In this document: one piece after another, positions 61,328 to 64,000 of the stretch | Position numbering within the stretch: the first letter of the stretch is position 1 | Layout of the letters: each line of letters starts with the position of its first letter | Origin: Butyricicoccus pullicaecorum | GTDB lineage: Bacteria > Bacillota > Clostridia > Oscillospirales > Butyricicoccaceae | NCBI GenBank assembly: GCA_018366195.1 | Contig: JAGZIN010000001.1 | Coordinates: forward strand, 124,001-188,000 | Direction of reading: 5' to 3' | DNA: 64,000 bases | Notes under the pieces: model-generated | What the model was told of the DNA's origin: nothing | What the model saw: only the letters and a program-made list of their open reading frames with translations | Database searches by the model: none | Program-made: the position numbers and the translations under genes

Positions 61328-62056
61328 ATGGGAGTTATTTCTATGAAGCAGCTGCTCGAGGCTGGTGTACATTTCGGTCATCAGACTCGCCGCTGGAACC
61401 CGAAGATGGCAACCTACATCTTCACAGAGCGTAATGGTATCTACATCATCGACCTGCAGAAGACCGTCAAGAAGCTGGAGGAGGCTTACTTCTTCGTTCG
61501 TGACACCGCTGCAAACGGCGATTCTATCCTGTTCGTAGGCACCAAGAAGCAGGCACAGGACGCAATCAAGGAAGAGGCTGAGCGCTGCGGTCAGTACTTT
61601 GTCAATGCACGTTGGCTCGGCGGTATGCTCACAAACTTTAAGACCATGCGTACCCGTATCAACCGTCTCAACCAGCTCAAGAAGATGCAGGAGGACGGCA
61701 CTTTCGATTTGCTTCCCAAGAAGGAAGTCATCAAGCTGCAGCTGGAGATTGCAAAGCTCGAGAAGTATCTGGGCGGCGTGAAGGAAATGAAGAAGCTGCC
61801 GGGTGCGATGTTCGTTGTTGACCCGCGCAAGGAAAAGAATGCCATTGCTGAGGCAAAGAAGCTGGGAATTCCGGTGGTTGCTATCGTGGACACCAACTGT
61901 GATCCGGACGAAGTGGATTACGTAATTCCGGGCAACGATGATGCAATCCGTGCCATCAAGCTCATTTCCCAGACCATGGCAAATGCTGTGCTGGAAGGCA
62001 AGCAGGGTGAGCAGCTGGAGGTTGCAGCTGAGGAAAAGGAAGCTGTTGCTGAATAA
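61328..62056 (+). CDS. rpsB: 30S ribosomal protein S2
   Basis: The 242-residue protein has the S2 landmarks [22 protein letters not shown] (start of domain), [49 protein letters not shown] and [20 protein letters not shown] is placed eight bases before the ATG at 61328. S2 binds the head of the 30S subunit. The gene pairs with tsf downstream as in most bacteria, but the spacer here is 298 bases long. Confidence 0.97.
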   Translation: MGVISMKQLLEAGVHFGHQTRRWNPKMATYIFTERNGIYIIDLQKTVKKLEEAYFFVRDTAANGDSILFVGTKKQAQDAIKEEAERCGQYFVNARWLGGMLTNFKTMRTRINRLNQLKKMQEDGTFDLLPKKEVIKLQLEIAKLEKYLGGVKEMKKLPGAMFVVDPRKEKNAIAEAKKLGIPVVAIVDTNCDPDEVDYVIPGNDDAIRAIKLISQTMANAVLEGKQGEQLEVAAEEKEAVAE

Positions 62057-62082
62057 GCGCAGAATAAACTGTGTAATTTTCG

Positions 62083-62123
62083 CAGGGCGCGACGTCCCCG
62101 GCGCGCCGGTAAGTCGCGCCCTG
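62083..62123. repeat. Very GC-rich nested palindrome between rpsB and tsf
   Basis: CAGGGCGCGAC (62083-62093) pairs with GTCGCGCCCTG (62113-62123); inside lies the perfect palindrome CCGGCGCGCCGG (62098-62109). Only TTTCTT follows, so it may attenuate rpsB to tsf transcription or be a REP-like element. Confidence 0.8.
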
Positions 62124-62335
62124 TTTCTTGAAGGCGGCGTAATACCCTTTGCTTTCGCTATGGGGATATCAGCCGCACATTAAAACTCATTTCTATGGTA
62201 GGGCGCGGGACACGCCCAAACCGATACGCTCAGGGAGACGATGTAAGACCTCGCAGATGCAGGCAACAGTCGATGAACGGAGAATCCTCTGGCTTTCGCC
62301 ATGGGGAGTGTCAATTGATGATAATAAAATTCTTA
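62124..62335. repeat. REP/MITE-like mosaic inside the rpsB-tsf spacer
   Basis: Contains a second AGGGCGCG (62199-62210 region) with a GGGCG/CGCCC hairpin, and two related copies of CTTTCGCYATGGGGA (near 62152 and 62287), the second part of an imperfect CCTCTGGC/GCCATGGG stem. Base composition differs from the flanking spacers. It reads like degenerate intergenic repeat elements, not a gene. Confidence 0.5.
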
Positions 62336-62354
62336 GTATTTGGAGGAAACAAAA

Positions 62355-63287
62355 ATGGCTTTTACTGCTGCTGACGTAAAGAAGCTGCGCGAGCAGACCA
62401 GCGTAGGCATGATGGAGTGCAAGAAGGCACTGACCGAAGCGGACGGCGATTTTGATAAGGCAATTGAGCTGCTGCGTGAAAAGGGTCTGGCGAAGGCTGC
62501 AAAGAAGGCAGACCGCGTAGCTGCTGAAGGTGTTGTTTGTGCAAAGGTTTGCGACGAGTGCGGCGTTGCTGCAATCGTTGAGGTCAATGCAGAGACCGAC
62601 TTCGTTGCAAAGAATGCAGATTTCCAGAACTTTGTAAACGATGTTGCAACCGTAATCATCAAGGAGAATCCGGCTGACGTTGAGGCGCTCAAGGCTTGTA
62701 AGATGGGTGACCTGACCGTAGAAACTGCTTTGCAGGAAAAGGTTCTGACCATTGGTGAGAACATTCAGATTCGCCGTTTCGAGCGCTTTGATAACAGCAC
62801 AGTAAACGTGGCATACAATCACATGGGCGGCGTAATCGGTACTCTGGTTGCACTTCAGGTTTCGGATAACCTCAAGGACAATGCGACTGTGAAGGAGCTG
62901 GGCAAGGATATCGGTATGCAGTCCGCTGCCATGAACCCGACTTATATGGACAAGTCTGAGGTTGATGCTGCTGTTCTGGAAAAGGAGAAGGAAATCCTTC
63001 TGGCACAGGCTCTGGAGGAGAATAAGACTGCTGCAAAGCCGAAGCCGGAGCAGATTATTCATAAGATGGTAGAGGGTCGTATCGGCAAGTATTACGAGGA
63101 GAACTGCCTCCTGCAGCAGGCTTTCGTCAAGGAGAACAAGGTTTCTGTTGAGGGTCATATTGCAGCAGTTGCAAAGGAACTTGGCGGCGAGATTAAGCTA
63201 GTGAAGTGCGTTCGTTTCGAAAAGGGCGAGGGCATTGAGAAGAAGCAGGACGATTTTGCAGCAGAAGTTGCTTCTATGGCAAAGTAA
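62355..63287 (+). CDS. tsf: Elongation factor Ts
   Basis: The 310-residue nucleotide-exchange factor recharges EF-Tu with GTP. The N-terminal domain AADVKKLREQTSVGMMECKKAL and the core motif NAETDFVAKN with FQNFVNDVA are unmistakable; GRIGKYYEENCLLQQAFVK lies near the C-terminus. GGAGG is at 62342-62346 and the ATG at 62355. The long spacer after rpsB contains repeat-like sequence. Confidence 0.97.
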   Translation: MAFTAADVKKLREQTSVGMMECKKALTEADGDFDKAIELLREKGLAKAAKKADRVAAEGVVCAKVCDECGVAAIVEVNAETDFVAKNADFQNFVNDVATVIIKENPADVEALKACKMGDLTVETALQEKVLTIGENIQIRRFERFDNSTVNVAYNHMGGVIGTLVALQVSDNLKDNATVKELGKDIGMQSAAMNPTYMDKSEVDAAVLEKEKEILLAQALEENKTAAKPKPEQIIHKMVEGRIGKYYEENCLLQQAFVKENKVSVEGHIAAVAKELGGEIKLVKCVRFEKGEGIEKKQDDFAAEVASMAK

Positions 63288-63329
63288 ATCCTTGCATACG
63301 GTACCCAAAATAGGCATAGATTTGACAAG

Positions 63330-63368
63330 AACAGGTCTGAGGAATTGATTTCCTCAGACCTGTTTTGC
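63330..63368 (+). terminator. Terminator after tsf
   Basis: 15-bp perfect stem (63330-63344 with 63350-63364), 5-base loop, TTTT. Confidence 0.9.
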
Positions 63369-63473
63369 GTCAGATTTCACACTGATGCGCAAAAATAATC
63401 CCATCTTTTGAATGCGGGTATTCCTTATTTATGCAATTTGTACAGTTGAAAAAATAGAGGATTTTATAGTAAC

Positions 63474-63508
63474 AAAAAAACGTGAAGTCTATACTTCACG
63501 TTTTTTTG
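63474..63508. terminator. Symmetrical terminator before the right-edge gene
   Basis: 9-bp stem (63480-63488 with 63493-63501), seven A on the left and seven T on the right, so it works on both strands; on the minus strand it ends the gene at 63543. Confidence 0.85.
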
Positions 63509-63542
63509 TGTTAGAGAGTTTCAGAATATCGGAATCTCTGTT

Positions 63543-64000
63543 TTATACAGAAAGGTTGATGTCCAGCTTGGGAGTCGGCTTATTTTCGGTTGCTTCCTTG
63601 CGAGCGGCTTCATAAGCTTCTTTATAGACGCGGTCTGCTTCTTTCTTGAAGTCAATTTCCTTTTGGGTTGGCGTTTCCTTCCAGCCGTCCTTACGGGCAG
63701 GGTCATAGGATAGGATTTCATTGCCGCTCTGGTCGTATACAGATAGCTTGCCGCCGATGGGAGCGGTGGGAGTAAACTTTGCAGAATAGGAAGGGAAGCC
63801 GGGAATGTTTTGGATAAAGGTAGGTTCTCCGCCTGAGATGCTTGGCGTTGTCTGCACCATAGATTTGAACATGGTCATGAGCTGACTGCGGTCAGGGGAA
63901 ATGTGATTCTGTATCTGGTATTTTTTGAGATATGCGCCATAGGTATCCGCATCCATGAAGTTCTCTTTTTTCGCGTCCTTCTTTGCCAGCTCCTGAATTT
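63543..64000 (-). CDS. Protein of unknown function, C-terminal part
   Basis: The frame is open from the right edge, so only the last 151 residues are seen; the ATG at 63956 is probably internal because the codons before it (ending KKDAKKENF) continue naturally. The visible part has Lys/Glu-rich helices at both ends and a Pro/Gly/Ser-rich middle (SISGGEPTFIQNIPGF, GGKLSVYDQSGNEIL). It resembles no family I can name. A flagellar or phage-like structural protein cannot be excluded. Confidence 0.6.
   Translation of the reverse strand, partial: IQELAKKDAKKENFMDADTYGAYLKKYQIQNHISPDRSQLMTMFKSMVQTTPSISGGEPTFIQNIPGFPSYSAKFTPTAPIGGKLSVYDQSGNEILSYDPARKDGWKETPTQKEIDFKKEADRVYKEAYEAARKEATENKPTPKLDINLSV

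Noticed and set aside
62098..62109. Phage or plasmid attachment site at the GC-rich palindrome
   Set aside because: No integrase, direct repeats or tRNA nearby; a REP-like or attenuator hairpin is the simpler reading.
63412..63615. 67-codon plus-strand frame after tsf
   Set aside because: It runs through a perfect bidirectional terminator and has no ribosome site.

Overview
The window looks like a chromosomal segment of a strictly anaerobic, endospore-forming Clostridia bacterium, most like the Oscillospirales (Butyricicoccus/Agathobaculum-type gut bacteria). The reasons are the spoIIGA-sigE sporulation pair, a T-box controlled threonyl-tRNA synthetase, SLH and stalk-domain surface proteins, a type III glutamine synthetase, lactate dehydrogenase, inositol-degradation genes, and Gram-positive style promoters, ribosome binding sites and hairpin-plus-T terminators. 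The family-level placement is inference. I saw no phage, insertion sequence, tRNA, rRNA or CRISPR array.

Layout. 1-4242: end of a YlmH-type S4 protein, a large SLH surface protein, then spoIIGA-sigE behind a promoter with an unusually long spacer. 4315-11812 (mostly minus strand): purine salvage pair (mtaD, purine nucleoside phosphorylase), lysA with a DUF3006 protein and a ComEC-like metallo-hydrolase, then proB-proA-CYTH. 12000-21183 (plus): a palindromic, possibly RNA-encoding segment, then a cell-division and wall operon: a ZapA with a very long coiled coil, U32 protein, maf, mreC, mreD, PBP2, minD (no minC or minE), and an mgsA homologue whose catalytic residues differ from E. coli. 21304-24977: hisS, aspS, a VOC protein. 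25032-25829: stalk/PepSY exported protein.

26111-36967 is a carbon-metabolism block: iolB-iolD (minus), an AraC and a DeoR regulator, a split transketolase, a lipoprotein, a 72-residue membrane protein, malic enzyme, and iolE. The genes iolC, iolG and iolJ/A are not here. 37115-42400: YcxB-like protein, T-box-thrS, proS, mscS. 42418-50505 is a surface-protein cluster: three paralogous SLH-like exported proteins, a lipoprotein, ldh, and a copper-amine-oxidase-like domain protein with 18 tandem EETKP repeats.

50547-64000: HAD phosphatase and dapF, glnN, a three-gene cluster apbE / NusG_II / Gx-transporter that may be a small flavin electron-transfer locus, a lipoprotein, ilvA, a DivIVA-like coiled-coil protein, a lone fumarase beta subunit, polysaccharide deacetylase-ylmC, rpsB and tsf separated by a GC-rich repeat-like insertion, and a protein of unknown function running off the right edge.

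Most genes are ordinary housekeeping. The parts that most deserve a second look are the palindromic region before zapA, the oversized ZapA, the altered MgsA homologue, minD without partners, the SLH paralogue cluster, the apbE trio, and the intergenic element inside rpsB-tsf.
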